Part shown: piece after piece, positions 17,876-27,274 of the stretch | How positions within the stretch are numbered: position 1 is the first letter of the stretch | How the letters are laid out: the number at the start of each line of letters is the position of its first letter | Source of the DNA: Aeromicrobium marinum DSM 15272 | GTDB lineage: Bacteria; Actinomycetota; Actinomycetes; Propionibacteriales; Nocardioidaceae | Direction: 5' to 3' | Assembly: GCF_000160775.2 (NCBI RefSeq) | Contig: NZ_CM001024.1 | Location: forward strand, 1,290,113-1,354,112 | DNA length: 64,000 bases | Translations under genes and position numbers: made by a program | Notes under the pieces: generated by a model | What the model saw: only the letters and a program-made list of their open reading frames with translations | Database searches by the model: none | What the model was told of the DNA's origin: nothing

Positions 17876-18656
17876 AGCATTCAACATGGCGATCTTCCAC
17901 GAGGCACTCAACGGCAACCCGGCTACCGCGGTCCCGTCCGTGCCGGTTCCGCGAAACAAGAAGAAGCCTGTACCGGTCAAGGACTTGGACGCCGTGCGAG
18001 CAGCCATCCGGGAGTGGGCCAACGCCGAGAAACGGAACGGCCCGAAGAGCGTTGACCTGCCTGACATCGTCGACATGCTCATCGCCACCGGCATGCGGAT
18101 CGGTGAGCTACTCGCGCTGCGCTGGTCTGACATTGAACTCACTGCACCGACCGAGCGTCGCGACGACGACACCTGGTTTCCCTGGCTGATGGTCAACGGC
18201 CAGATCACATCCAAAGGAAAGCGGGTCGACTACGGCAAGACCGACGCCGCGATCCGCCCGATCGCATTGCCGGAATGGGCAGCCGCCCTCCTGCGCCACC
18301 GCAAGCTTGCGCAGCCCTCCAACGACCTTGATGCGGTGTTCATCACCCGCAACGGCACTTGGCATCACTCCACGAACATCCAGGGACGCCTCCGTCACAT
18401 TCGGCTTCTCGACGACTACGCGGATGTGGCAGTGCTGCGGGACGTCACGCCTCACTCCTTCCGGAGGACTGTCGCGACCGAGATCGACGAGGTATACGAC
18501 GCCGAAGCAGCGATGCACCATCTCGGCCACACCTCGAAGGTGATCACCGAGCGTCACTACATCAACCGCAAACTCGTGGTCCCCGACTATCGGGAGGCCA
18601 CGGAGCGGCTCGCCCCTGGGTCCAAGGACAACGGCGGGCCATCACGCGAGGTCTGA
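17876..18656 (+). pseudogene. Tyrosine integrase, catalytic domain fragment
   Basis: About 260 codons carrying the catalytic set of phage-type integrases: Arg in ATGMRIGELLALRW, His-x-x-Arg in TPHSFRRT, His in LGHTS and the Tyr nucleophile in ERHYINR. It continues the fragment at 14796-15013 in frame (SVLIRAFNMAIFHEA) once the ISL3 element and one CTCATCCG copy are removed. The protein is disrupted, so any island it mobilised is now immobile by this enzyme. Confidence 0.9.
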
Positions 18657-18871
18657 GGACTTTCCTCCGGCCGAGGCTTCCACCCCAACCGGCCCCCAGA
18701 CGCGCCCTACGCCTGTCTGAGGGCAGTTCTGCGTGTTCCCGGGCTCGCCCGTAAGCCGGCGGGCGCCCGTCGTCGTAGCAGGCCAGAGTCCGGGCCGAAT
18801 TTCGCAAAGCGAGCCCAAAGTGAGCCCTCCGGGCGATTTTCGGGGCTTCAGTCCGGGGCCGCGGAATTACA
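18657..18871. other. Junction between integrase remnant and core chromosome
   Basis: 215 bp with no gene seen. It separates the integrase from the 3' end of the RNA methyltransferase gene and is the place to look for an attachment site. I found no tRNA gene here and no repeat of this sequence elsewhere in the window by eye. Confidence 0.3.
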
Positions 18872-20077
18872 TCACCGCAGGTCAGAGCCGGTTTTGATGA
18901 GCAGAGCGACGCATTCGACGTGGTGCGTCATCGGGAAGAGCGCGAAACCTCGCAGGTCGGCCAGCCGGTAGCCGGCTGCCGCGAACCCGGCCAGGTCCCT
19001 CGCGAGGGCGGCGGGGTCGCAGGCGACGTGCACGACCGTGCGGGGCCCCAGCGCCGCCACCGCCTCCACGACCCGCTTGGCGCCGGCGCGAGGCGGGTCC
19101 AGCACGACCACGTCGGCGCGGTCCCCCACCAGCCCGTCCCTCAGGGCTCGCTCGGTGGTGGCGGCGTGGAGACGGACCTGCGCCACGTCGTGCAGGTTGC
19201 GGCGGGCATCGCGCGCGGCCACGGGGTCGGCCTCGACCGAGTGCACGAGCCCGTCCGGACCGACGGCGTCGGCGAGGAAGGCCGTGAAGAGCCCCACCCC
19301 GGCGTACAGGTCGGCCACGACGTCGCCGGGCCGCACGGCTGCTCCAGCCATGACGGCATCGACGAGGGTCCCGGCTGCGGCGGGGTGGACCTGCCAGAAG
19401 CCCGAGCCGGTCACCCGGAACTCGTGGTGCTCGACGACCTCGGTGAGCGCGGCCGATCCGGCCCTCACCACGCCGTCGACCGCCACGACGCCGTCCGTGG
19501 CGGCCTCGAGGGCGTCCTCGACGGTGGCGTCGGTGACGAGCAGGCGATGGCCCGCGGAGGACACGATCGCCTCGACCCGGTCGTCGTCCCACTCCTGCAG
19601 GTGCACGTCGGGCAGACCCGGGTGGGCGATCTCGCACCGGTCGACCGGCACCACCTCGTGCGACCGGTGCCGGCGCAGACCGGCCCGGCCTGCCCCGTCG
19701 ACCGCCCACGTGACCCGCGTGCGCCACCCGAGATCCGGCGCCACCGCCTCGACCTGCCCCTCCCACGTGATCCCGGCCAGCCGCTGCAGCTGTTCGGCCA
19801 CCACGGCGGTGAGCAGCTCTCGCTGGTGGGCCGGCGTCGCGTGCTGGAAGTCGCAGCCGCCGCAGGTCCCCGCCCAGCGGCACGGCGGGACGACCCGGTG
19901 AGGCGACGCCTCGATGATCTCGACCGCGTCGGCGCGCAGGAAGGTCCGCGAGGACTCGGTGACCTCGATCCTGACCGTCTCGCCCGGCAGGGCGTGGCGC
20001 ACGAACACCACCTGCCCGTCCAGACGGGCGACGCAGTGGCCGCCGTGGGCGACGGGACCGACCTCGACGACGGGCAT
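18872..20077 (-). CDS. TRAM-domain class I SAM-dependent RNA (uracil-C5) methyltransferase, TrmA/RumA-like
   Basis: 401 residues. N-terminal TRAM/OB domain (1-55), then Cys66, Cys72 and Cys75 for a [4Fe-4S] cluster (CRWAGTCGGC), then the Rossmann methyltransferase domain with DLYAGVGLFT, LDPPRAG and the catalytic VACDPAALARD. It should methylate a uridine in rRNA or tRNA; which one is unknown. The relative next to ceoBC in mycobacteria is Rv2689c. Its ATG follows TACGAT by six bases, suggesting a leaderless mRNA. The 3' end abuts the island junction. Confidence 0.9.
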   Translation of the reverse strand: MPVVEVGPVAHGGHCVARLDGQVVFVRHALPGETVRIEVTESSRTFLRADAVEIIEASPHRVVPPCRWAGTCGGCDFQHATPAHQRELLTAVVAEQLQRLAGITWEGQVEAVAPDLGWRTRVTWAVDGAGRAGLRRHRSHEVVPVDRCEIAHPGLPDVHLQEWDDDRVEAIVSSAGHRLLVTDATVEDALEAATDGVVAVDGVVRAGSAALTEVVEHHEFRVTGSGFWQVHPAAAGTLVDAVMAGAAVRPGDVVADLYAGVGLFTAFLADAVGPDGLVHSVEADPVAARDARRNLHDVAQVRLHAATTERALRDGLVGDRADVVVLDPPRAGAKRVVEAVAALGPRTVVHVACDPAALARDLAGFAAAGYRLADLRGFALFPMTHHVECVALLIKTGSDLR

Positions 20078-20083
20078 GCGGCG

Positions 20084-20089
20084 ATCGTA
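20084..20089 (-). promoter_or_regulatory. -10 hexamer TACGAT, leaderless start of the RNA methyltransferase
   Basis: TACGAT is followed by six bases and the ATG at 20077; no Shine-Dalgarno site. Confidence 0.5.
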
Positions 20090-20115
20090 GACCCCGGTGC
20101 CGGGCGGTCGCGGTG

Positions 20116-20121
20116 TAGCGT
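20116..20121 (+). promoter_or_regulatory. -10 hexamer TAGCGT, leaderless start of the first TrkA gene
   Basis: TAGCGT, six bases, then the GTG at 20128. It is divergent from the methyltransferase promoter 26 bp away, so the two promoters share one short spacer. Confidence 0.5.
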
Positions 20122-20127
20122 CGGGGC

Positions 20128-20790
20128 GTGCACGTCGTGGTCATGGGATGCGGACGAGTGGGGTCCTCGTTGGCCCGCAACCTGTCCGCCCGCGGGCACA
20201 GCACGGCCGTGATCGACTCCAATCCCGAGGCGTTCCGCCGCCTGGGGCCCGACTTCGGCGGGCTGACCGTGGCCGGCATGGGGTTCGACCGCGAGGTGCT
20301 GCGGCGCGCGGGCACCGACCGGGCCGACGCCTTCGCGGCCGTCTCCAGCGGCGACAACTCCAACATCATCTCCGCCCGTGTCGCCCGGGAGCAGTTCGCG
20401 GTGCGCAACGTCGTCGCCCGCATCTACGACGCCGGACGCGCCGAGGTGTACGAGCGTCTGGGCATCCCCACGGTCGCGACGGTCCCGTGGGCGGCCGACC
20501 AGGTCCTGCGCAGGCTGCTCCCGGCCGGTTCCGAGCCGGCGTGGCGGGATCCCTCGGGCCAGCTGCGGCTCGACGCCGTGTACGCGCCGGTGTCGTGGAT
20601 CGGGCGGACGGTCTCGGCGCTGGAGGCTGCAGCGGGGGTCCGGGTGGCCTTCGTGACGAGGCACGGTGCCGGCGTCCTGGCCCGCGGCGACCTGGTCGTC
20701 CAGGAGGGCGACCACCTGAGCCTGTTCCTGCGTGAGGACGACGCCGAGGCGGTCCACCGCGTGCTGCAGCACGGCGGAGAGGCGGTCTGA
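20128..20790 (+). CDS. TrkA-type potassium-uptake regulatory protein (CeoB-like)
   Basis: 220-residue cytosolic RCK protein. The N-terminal NAD-binding Rossmann fold opens with VMGCGRVGSSLA and has the acidic end of strand 2 (VIDSN); the C-terminal TrkA_C domain spans about 140-220. It pairs with the next gene, overlapping it by one base (TGATG), as ceoB-ceoC do in mycobacteria. No membrane Trk/Ktr subunit lies nearby, so its channel partner must be elsewhere. Confidence 0.9.
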   Translation: MHVVVMGCGRVGSSLARNLSARGHSTAVIDSNPEAFRRLGPDFGGLTVAGMGFDREVLRRAGTDRADAFAAVSSGDNSNIISARVAREQFAVRNVVARIYDAGRAEVYERLGIPTVATVPWAADQVLRRLLPAGSEPAWRDPSGQLRLDAVYAPVSWIGRTVSALEAAAGVRVAFVTRHGAGVLARGDLVVQEGDHLSLFLREDDAEAVHRVLQHGGEAV

Positions 20791-21452
20791 TGCGGGTCGC
20801 CATCGCCGGCGCCGGTGCGGTCGGCCGCTCGGTCGCGGCCGAGCTGCTCGAGAACGGTCACGACGTGCTGCTGATCGACAAGTCCCCCACGTCGATCCGC
20901 TCCGACGTCGTCCCGGGTGCCCAGTGGCTGCTCGCCGACGCGTGCGAGCTGTCGTCCCTCGAGGAGGCCCGGCTCGAGACGTGCGACGTCATGATCTCCG
21001 CGACCGGCGACGACAAGGTCAACCTCGTGGTCTCGCTGCTGGCGAAGACCGAGTTCGCCGTGCCCCGGACCGTCGGGCGGGTCAACCACCCGAGCAACGA
21101 GTGGCTGTTCAGCGAGTCGTGGGGGGTCGACGTGGCCGTGTCGACCCCGCGCCTGATGGCCGCGCTGGTCGAGGAGGCCGTCGCGATCGGTGATTTGGTG
21201 CGGTTGTTCACGTTCCGCCAGAGCAACACGCACCTGGTCGAGATCACGATGCGTCCGGACTCGCCCTACGTGGGGGCCACGGTCTCCGACGTCCCGTTCG
21301 CCGAGCACGCCGTGCTCGTGGCGGTCCTGCGGGACACCACGATCCTGACGCCGACCCCCGACCGCGTCCTGGCGGCGGGCGACGAGCTGCTGTTCGTCAC
21401 GGCCGAGGGAGCCGAGACGTCCCTGGCCGGTCTGCTCAGTCCGGCGGAGTGA
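20790..21452 (+). CDS. TrkA-type potassium-uptake regulatory protein (CeoC-like)
   Basis: 220 residues with the same two-domain plan: NAD-binding AGAGAVGRSVA motif at the N-terminus, LLIDKS acidic residue after strand 2 and a C-terminal TrkA_C domain. The ATG overlaps the preceding stop by one base. Its 3' end overlaps the convergent gene at 21436 by 17 bp. Confidence 0.9.
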   Translation: MRVAIAGAGAVGRSVAAELLENGHDVLLIDKSPTSIRSDVVPGAQWLLADACELSSLEEARLETCDVMISATGDDKVNLVVSLLAKTEFAVPRTVGRVNHPSNEWLFSESWGVDVAVSTPRLMAALVEEAVAIGDLVRLFTFRQSNTHLVEITMRPDSPYVGATVSDVPFAEHAVLVAVLRDTTILTPTPDRVLAAGDELLFVTAEGAETSLAGLLSPAE

Positions 21453-21903
21453 CGCCGGCGAGCAGCTGCTGGGCCTCGCCGAGGTGGGCGTGCTCGACGA
21501 GCACCTCGTAACGGCTCGCCACGACGGTCTTGACGCTGCTGAAGTCCCGCTGCCCCCGGGTGGCCGCGTAGCCCAGCAGCGCCCAGATCGAGCCGAACCC
21601 GACGCCGAGGAGGGTGGCCGTCCCGACGATCCTCCACCAGTCGCCGTCCGGAGCGAAGAAGCCGATCAGGAGCCCGACGAACAGCCCCAGCCACACGCCC
21701 GACAGGGCGCCGCCGAGGGCCACCCGCGCCGTGGTCAACCGACCGGTGACGCGCTCCACCTGCTTGAGGTCGGTGCCGACGATCAGCACGTGCTGGACCG
21801 GGAACCCGTGGTCCGCGAGGTGGTCGACGGCCCGTTGGGCGTCGACGTACTCGTCGTGGACACCGAGGCTCTGCGGGTGGGTCAGCGAGAAGATGGAGGA
21901 CAC
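21436..21903 (-). CDS. General stress protein 17M-like (YflT domain) membrane protein
   Basis: 155 residues. An N-terminal ferredoxin-like YflT segment (DAQRAVDHLADHGFPVQHVLIVG) precedes two hydrophobic, Gly-rich helices (about 65-85 and 92-112). Function unknown. The GTG at 21903 follows TAGGCT by six bases. The protein overlaps the end of the convergent TrkA gene. Confidence 0.8.
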   Translation of the reverse strand: MSSIFSLTHPQSLGVHDEYVDAQRAVDHLADHGFPVQHVLIVGTDLKQVERVTGRLTTARVALGGALSGVWLGLFVGLLIGFFAPDGDWWRIVGTATLLGVGFGSIWALLGYAATRGQRDFSSVKTVVASRYEVLVEHAHLGEAQQLLAGVTPPD

Positions 21904-21909
21904 GCCGCG

Positions 21910-21915
21910 AGCCTA
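21910..21915 (-). promoter_or_regulatory. -10 hexamer TAGGCT overlapping the upstream stop codon
   Basis: TAGGCT, six bases, GTG at 21903. Its first three bases are the TAG stop of the DUF3159 gene. Confidence 0.5.
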
Positions 21916-22566
21916 GCCGCGCTCCTCCAACGGGATGGAGTCACGGCGCAGCAGCCACGCCATCGCCAGCAGCGCAGCCACCTGCAGCGGCCAGCCCAGC
22001 ACCACCTTGGAGGTTCCCAGCAGGGCCACCTGGTCGGCGGCGTAGAGCGGGTACTGCACGAGCACCCGCAGGATGCACGGCAGCGCCAGCAGCCAGGTGA
22101 GGCGCTGGCACAGCTTCACCAGGGCCGGTTGGCGGTGCCACGACGTCGCGTCGCCGGTCAGGCTGCCGATGAGGAACCCGACGACCGGCCATCCGACCAG
22201 GATCGAGAACACCAGCACCACCGCGTAGGCGCCGTTGTAGAGGATGCCCGGCAGGAAGACGTCCCGCGCCTCCCCCGACCGGGCCGCGAACACCGCGGCG
22301 ATCGCGATCACGAACAGCGCGTTGACCACGAACTGCACCGTGCTGCGCTGCACCAGCCGCAGGACCAGCAGGGCCACCGCGAGCCCGATGCTGATCGTCA
22401 GCGACAGGCGCAGGTCGGAGCTGATGATCCAGGCCACCGTGAAGGCGATGGTGGGGGCCGCGCTCTCGACGATGCCCCGGCGACCGCCCAGGGCGGCGGA
22501 CAGCTGGGCCCGGACGAGCTCCTCGACCGTCTCGTGCGACGGGACGGACGGCGTGCGCTCAGACAT
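21913..22566 (-). CDS. DUF3159 family membrane protein
   Basis: 217 residues, an Rv2693c-like integral membrane protein. After a soluble N-terminus (about 40 residues), five to six hydrophobic segments follow, with the conserved LGGRRGIVESAAPTIAFT entry and QYPLYAADQVALLGTSKVVLGWP near the end. The ATG at 22566 lies inside the end of the OB-fold gene (8-bp overlap), so the two are probably coupled. Function unknown. Confidence 0.88.
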   Translation of the reverse strand: MSERTPSVPSHETVEELVRAQLSAALGGRRGIVESAAPTIAFTVAWIISSDLRLSLTISIGLAVALLVLRLVQRSTVQFVVNALFVIAIAAVFAARSGEARDVFLPGILYNGAYAVVLVFSILVGWPVVGFLIGSLTGDATSWHRQPALVKLCQRLTWLLALPCILRVLVQYPLYAADQVALLGTSKVVLGWPLQVAALLAMAWLLRRDSIPLEERG

Positions 22567-22900
22567 CGAGCACGTACTTCGGCTGGTGGATGGTGGCGGT
22601 GTCGCCGCGGCGGCCGACCCGGCCGTGCGCGGTGAGTCCGCGACCGACCACGATGCCGGCGATCTGTCGATGTCCGAGCCACACCAGTCGCACGACGCCG
22701 CCCGTGTCGGCGAACATCGCGTCGGCCGTGCGCAGGTCGACCTCGAGGCATCCGGCGCCGTCGACCTCACGGGTCCGGACGGCGTCCACCCGGCCACGGA
22801 CCGACACGACCGGGCGGGCCGGCCGGGCCGGGAACGGTGCGTCCGGAACGGGCGGGCCGGAGGTCACCCGGTCGAGGGTCCTGCGCACGAGTCCGCTCAC
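22559..22900 (-). CDS. OB-fold nucleic-acid-binding domain protein
   Basis: 113-residue single OB-fold protein, related to Rv2694c. Beta-strand pattern: VSVRGRVDAVRTR, LEVDLRTADAM, VVRLVWLGHR, VVGRGLTAHGRVGRRG. The GTG at 22900 follows TAGGCT by six bases. Upstream is DUF3710, downstream DUF3159 with an 8-bp overlap. Confidence 0.85.
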   Translation of the reverse strand: MSGLVRRTLDRVTSGPPVPDAPFPARPARPVVSVRGRVDAVRTREVDGAGCLEVDLRTADAMFADTGGVVRLVWLGHRQIAGIVVGRGLTAHGRVGRRGDTATIHQPKYVLDV

Positions 22901-22906
22901 GGCGGG

Positions 22907-22912
22907 AGCCTA
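22907..22912 (-). promoter_or_regulatory. -10 hexamer TAGGCT overlapping the DUF3710 stop codon
   Basis: TAGGCT, six bases, GTG at 22900; its TAG is also the DUF3710 stop codon. Confidence 0.5.
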
Positions 22913-23572
22913 GGTCGCCCGGGGAGTGTCGTCGTCGCCCGGTTCCTGGCGGACGGCGCCGGAGGGCAGGGTCAGCAGGAGGGCCTCGCGCACGGCACGC
23001 GGTTCGTCACCGCGGACGACGATGACGTCGCGCAGCGCGTCGGCGAGCAGCTCGTCGGACTCCGGGTCGAGTGCGGCCGAGCCGAGGAACGTGCCGCGCA
23101 GCATCCAACGGGGTCCGTCGACGCCCACGATCCTGCTCGGCTGGAACCCGGCCTCTCCGCTCGGCAGGGTCACCGGGACGCGGATGCGCAGCTCGGTGCC
23201 GAACGGACCCTCGACCTCCTCGTGCTCGCCTTCGAGCCGGTCCACCTCGGCGGTGAGGTCGGCCCGGACCTCGTCCCACAGCCCGCCCGAGCGCGGCGCG
23301 GCGAAGGCCCGCAGCTCCAGGCCGGCGTCGTTGGTGACGAGCACGACCGAGCCGATCGTGCCGGCGTCACCGTCGGTCGGCATCTGGATGTTCAGTCCCA
23401 TCCGGACGCGGACCTTCAGGGCCCCCAGGTCGACGTAGCCCGGCGCCTCGTCGCCGGCGCGCTCGCTGGCGTCCCACGGGCCGGCGGCGCGGGGTCCGGG
23501 GACCACCTCAGGAGCGACCGGCTCCTCGGTCGTGGTCTCGGTGTCAGTTGCCTTGCGGCGGCGCAGCGCCAT
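22910..23572 (-). CDS. DUF3710 family protein
   Basis: 220 residues, Rv2696c-like, of unknown function. An acidic, low-complexity N-terminal 40 residues precede the conserved domain ([20 protein letters not shown], then [14 protein letters not shown]). The ATG at 23572 was chosen; an in-frame start 20 codons upstream lies deeper in dut. It overlaps the dut 3' end by 29 bp. Confidence 0.85.
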   Translation of the reverse strand: MALRRRKATDTETTTEEPVAPEVVPGPRAAGPWDASERAGDEAPGYVDLGALKVRVRMGLNIQMPTDGDAGTIGSVVLVTNDAGLELRAFAAPRSGGLWDEVRADLTAEVDRLEGEHEEVEGPFGTELRIRVPVTLPSGEAGFQPSRIVGVDGPRWMLRGTFLGSAALDPESDELLADALRDVIVVRGDEPRAVREALLLTLPSGAVRQEPGDDDTPRAT

Positions 23573-24032
23573 GTCGGACCTCCTCCTCGGTGGCCAGGTG
23601 ACCACCCGTGGAACCGTATCCCCCGGCACCACGCCCGGTGCGGTCGAGTGCGTCGACCTCGTGGAACACCGCGTGCTCCACCCGTTGCACCACCAGCTGG
23701 GCGATCCGGTCGCCCCGGGACAGCCGCACCGGCTCGGTCAGGTCGTGGTTGATGAGCACGACCGAGATCTCCCCTCGGTAGCCGGAGTCGATCGTGCCGG
23801 GGGTGTTGACCACCGACACCCCGTGCCGCAGGGCCAGACCCGAGCGCGGATGGACGAACGCGGCGTAGCCGGTGGGCAGGGCGATCGCGAGGCCGGTGGG
23901 GAGCAGTCGACGCTCGCCCGGGCCGATGACGGCGTCGACGGTCGTGACCAGGTCTGCGCCGGCGTCGCCCGGGTGCGCGTAGGCGGGCAGCGGGACCCCG
24001 GGATCGAGCCGGGTGAGCGCGATGTCGACCAT
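23544..24032 (-). CDS. dut: dUTP diphosphatase
   Basis: 162 residues, the trimeric dUTPase that converts dUTP to dUMP and PPi and keeps uracil out of DNA. The five family motifs are visible: [42 protein letters not shown] and the C-terminal [11 protein letters not shown] arm. Position next to DUF3710 and DUF3093 matches mycobacterial dut (Rv2697c). The ATG follows TAGGGT by six bases. Confidence 0.96.
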   Translation of the reverse strand: MVDIALTRLDPGVPLPAYAHPGDAGADLVTTVDAVIGPGERRLLPTGLAIALPTGYAAFVHPRSGLALRHGVSVVNTPGTIDSGYRGEISVVLINHDLTEPVRLSRGDRIAQLVVQRVEHAVFHEVDALDRTGRGAGGYGSTGGHLATEEEVRHGAAPPQGN

Positions 24033-24038
24033 GGCTCG

Positions 24039-24044
24039 ACCCTA
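24039..24044 (-). promoter_or_regulatory. -10 hexamer TAGGGT, leaderless start of dut
   Basis: TAGGGT, six bases, ATG at 24032; no Shine-Dalgarno site. Confidence 0.5.
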
Positions 24045-24074
24045 GCCCCGCGGCGCGCGCCCCGAGCCCACTGG

Positions 24075-24080
24075 GAGACT
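24075..24080 (+). promoter_or_regulatory. -10-like hexamer GAGACT before DUF3093
   Basis: GAGACT, six bases, GTG at 24087. It keeps the A and T of TANNNT but not the first T. Confidence 0.35.
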
Positions 24081-24086
24081 GGCACG

Positions 24087-24599
24087 GTGTCGTCCTCCCC
24101 ACCTGCCGGTCACCGCGAGCGCCTGAGTCCGTCCCTGTCGTGGTGGGCGGCGGTCGCCGGGTTCGCCCTGACGTGCGGCTGGCTGGTGCTCGTCCTGGCG
24201 CCGCTGCTGGTGGCGGCAGGGGTGACGGTCGTGGTGGGCGCGGTCCTCGGCGCCGGTCTCGCCGCCTGGGGATCGCTGCAGATCGGTGTCGACGAGCACC
24301 TGCGGGCCGGGCCCGCGCGCATCGAGCCGCAGCACCTGGGCGCCGTCACGACGCTGGACCGCGCCGCCTACCGACACCTGATGGGGCCCGGGGCCCACGG
24401 CCGGGCCCTGCTGGTGACCCGCCCGTGGATCGACCGCGGGGTGCGGGTCGACATCACCGATCCCCGTGATCCCACGCCGTACTGGTTGCTGGGCTCGCGT
24501 CACCCCGACGCCCTCGCCGCCGCCGTCGAGCGCATCAGGCAGACTGGGACGACCCCGGACCCGGCAGCCGGCCGGACCGACGACGACGGAGGCGCATGA
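24087..24599 (+). CDS. DUF3093 family membrane protein
   Basis: 170 residues, Rv2698-like. Two hydrophobic segments at about 16-36 and 37-55 are followed by a conserved soluble domain (HLGAVTTLDRA, ARALLVTRPWIDRGVRVDI). The GTG at 24087 is divergent from dut. The stop overlaps the next ATG by four bases. Function unknown. Confidence 0.88.
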   Translation: MSSSPPAGHRERLSPSLSWWAAVAGFALTCGWLVLVLAPLLVAAGVTVVVGAVLGAGLAAWGSLQIGVDEHLRAGPARIEPQHLGAVTTLDRAAYRHLMGPGAHGRALLVTRPWIDRGVRVDITDPRDPTPYWLLGSRHPDALAAAVERIRQTGTTPDPAAGRTDDDGGA

Positions 24600-24940
24600 C
24601 GGTGGCCCGCAAGCGTTCGAAGCCCACGACACCGCAGTCCCCTGCCCCCACGTCGAAGACGTCCGGCAAGGCGGCCTGGACGATCATCGACCGCAGCTCG
24701 ATGATCGCCGCCGGGGTGCTCGCCCCGGTCGCGTCCGCCGGGGCGTGGCGCATGCTGACGGGGCGCAAGCCTCCCACCATCGACGGTGACCCCGACGTCG
24801 ACGTCAAGGAGGCCATCGCGTGGGCGTTGGTCGGCGGCGCGCTCGTGGAGGTCGTCAAGGTCGTCGCCCGACGTCAGGCGGCGGTGTACTGGGTCAGGTC
24901 GACCGGTGAGCGACCGCCGAAGATGAAGCCCCGCAAGTAG
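24596..24940 (+). CDS. DUF4235 family membrane protein
   Basis: 114 residues. Basic, Pro/Ser/Thr-rich N-terminus, then two hydrophobic segments around 30-52 and 72-90 with the conserved GRKPP link. ATGA overlap with DUF3093. Function unknown. Confidence 0.82.
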   Translation: MTVARKRSKPTTPQSPAPTSKTSGKAAWTIIDRSSMIAAGVLAPVASAGAWRMLTGRKPPTIDGDPDVDVKEAIAWALVGGALVEVVKVVARRQAAVYWVRSTGERPPKMKPRK

Positions 24941-24958
24941 GCGTCGGGGCAGGACCGC

Positions 24959-25258
24959 TCAGTAGGAGCAGTCGCGGCAGACGAGCCGGCCCTTGGACTC
25001 CTCGGCCAGCTGGCTGCGGTGGTGCACCAGGAAGCACGAGCTGCAGGTGAACTCGTCGGACTGCTTGGGGACCACCTGCACGGCGAGCTCCTCGTGGGAC
25101 AGGTCCGCCCCGGGGAGCTCGAAGGACTCCGCCGCCTCGACCTCGTCCTCGTCGACCTTGCCGGAGTTCTTCTCGTGCCGACGTGCCTTCAGCTCCTCGA
25201 TGGAGTCCTCGGACTGTTCTTCCTCGGTCTTGCGGGGCGCGTCGTAGTCGGTAGCCAT
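24959..25258 (-). CDS. DUF4193 family small protein
   Basis: 99 residues, Rv2699c-like. Acidic N-terminus, then a C-terminal zinc-ribbon pattern: CSSCFLVHHRSQL and VCRDCSY. A GGAGGAA site precedes the ATG at 25258. Function unknown; conserved in actinobacteria at this locus. Confidence 0.9.
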   Translation of the reverse strand: MATDYDAPRKTEEEQSEDSIEELKARRHEKNSGKVDEDEVEAAESFELPGADLSHEELAVQVVPKQSDEFTCSSCFLVHHRSQLAEESKGRLVCRDCSY

Positions 25259-25396
25259 GGGTTCCTCCAGCAGGTGCGTGCCCCATGGGTGGGGGCACGG
25301 TCGAAATCAGTCTCGTGACCGCGCCGTCGACGATCGGTGTGGGATCGTGCGTGCTCGGCCGGGCGATTGTTGCACACCTCCGCAAGGGCTGGAGGG

Positions 25397-26184
<788 letters not shown>

Positions 26185-26188
<4 letters not shown>

Positions 26189-27225
26189 GCGAGCGCGGTG
26201 CGCGAGGACCGGGCGTTGAGGCAGCATGTCGTCGAGCAGGCCGTGGACGAGACACCCAGATCGCCCACGGTGGCGCGTTCCGGGTCCTCGCCGCGCAGCT
26301 GAGCCGCCCGCTCCTCGACGAGCTCGCGGACCATCGCGACGAAGGCGGGGGCGTCGTCGGGGGTGGCGACCCGGACGAACCGCAGACCGAGCCGGTCGGC
26401 CGTGGCCCGGGCCTCGGTGTCCAGGTCGTAGACCACCTCCATGTGGTCGGAGATGAACCCGATGGGGACCACGGCGACGGAGGTGACGCCCTCGGCCGCG
26501 AGGGTCTCCAGGCGGTCGTTGACGTCCGGCTCCAGCCACGGCACCTGGGGCGGACCCGACCGGGAGCAGTACACGAGGTCGTGCCGGTCGGCCCCGACCG
26601 ACTCGGCCACCAGACGCGCCACCTCCTGGTGCTGCGTCTCGTAGGCGCGGGCCCCGGGTCCGCCGCTGGCCTCGTTCATCGACTCCGGGATGGAGTGCGT
26701 GACGAACACCAGCCGCGTGTCCTGCGGAGCCTCGGCCAGTGCTGCGCGGGTCGCCTCGACGAACGGGCCGACGAATCCCGGGTGGTTGAAGTAGTGGCGC
26801 AACCGGTGCAGGGTCACCGGGTGGTCCTGGACCGCCTCGAACAGGTCCTCGCGGTACTGCCGGCAACCGGAGTAGGACGAGTAGGCGCTCGTGACGAAGC
26901 AGGCCGCATCGGTCACCCCGTCGTCGGCCATCTGCTGCAGGGTGTCGGCGAGGTACGGGTCCCAGTTCCGATTGCCCCAGTAGACCGGCAGATCGATGCC
27001 GTGGGCGGCCAGGTCGGCCTCGACGGCGGTGATGAGCGCACGGTTCAGGTCGTTGATGGGGCTGCGACCGCCGAACCCGAAGTAGTGCTCGCCGACCTCC
27101 TCCAGCCGCTCGCGGGGGATGTTCTTGCCGCGTGTGACGTTCTCGAGGAAGGGGACCACGTCCTCGGGAGCCTCCGGACCCCCGAACGAGACGATGAGCA
27201 GGGCGTCGAGGGGCTGCACGGGCAT
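26185..27225 (-). CDS. hemH: Ferrochelatase (coproporphyrin ferrochelatase type)
   Basis: 346 residues inserting Fe(II) into a porphyrin at the end of heme synthesis; in actinobacteria the substrate is coproporphyrin III. Conserved GGPE near the N-terminus, TSAYSSYSGCRQYRE, catalytic His in FVTHSIPESM and VPIGFISDHMEVVYDLD. The C-terminus carries TACSTTCC, and with the Cys of SGCRQY could ligate the [2Fe-2S] cluster known from mycobacterial ferrochelatase. Downstream it is coupled to the inositol phosphatase. The ATG follows GACGAT by six bases. Confidence 0.95.
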
Positions 27226-27231
27226 GGACCC

Positions 27232-27237
27232 ATCGTC
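27232..27237 (-). promoter_or_regulatory. -10-like hexamer GACGAT before ferrochelatase
   Basis: GACGAT, six bases, ATG at 27225. No Shine-Dalgarno site is visible. Confidence 0.35.
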
Positions 27238-27241
27238 TCAC

Positions 27242-27247
27242 TACAGT
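27242..27247 (+). promoter_or_regulatory. Candidate -10 TACAGT of the MFS-putA unit
   Basis: TACAGT lies 27 bases before the ATG at 27275, which has its own GGGAGGGA ribosome site. It is divergent from the hemH promoter five bases away. Confidence 0.4.
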
Positions 27248-27274
27248 GGGCGTGCCGACATCGGGAGGGACAGC

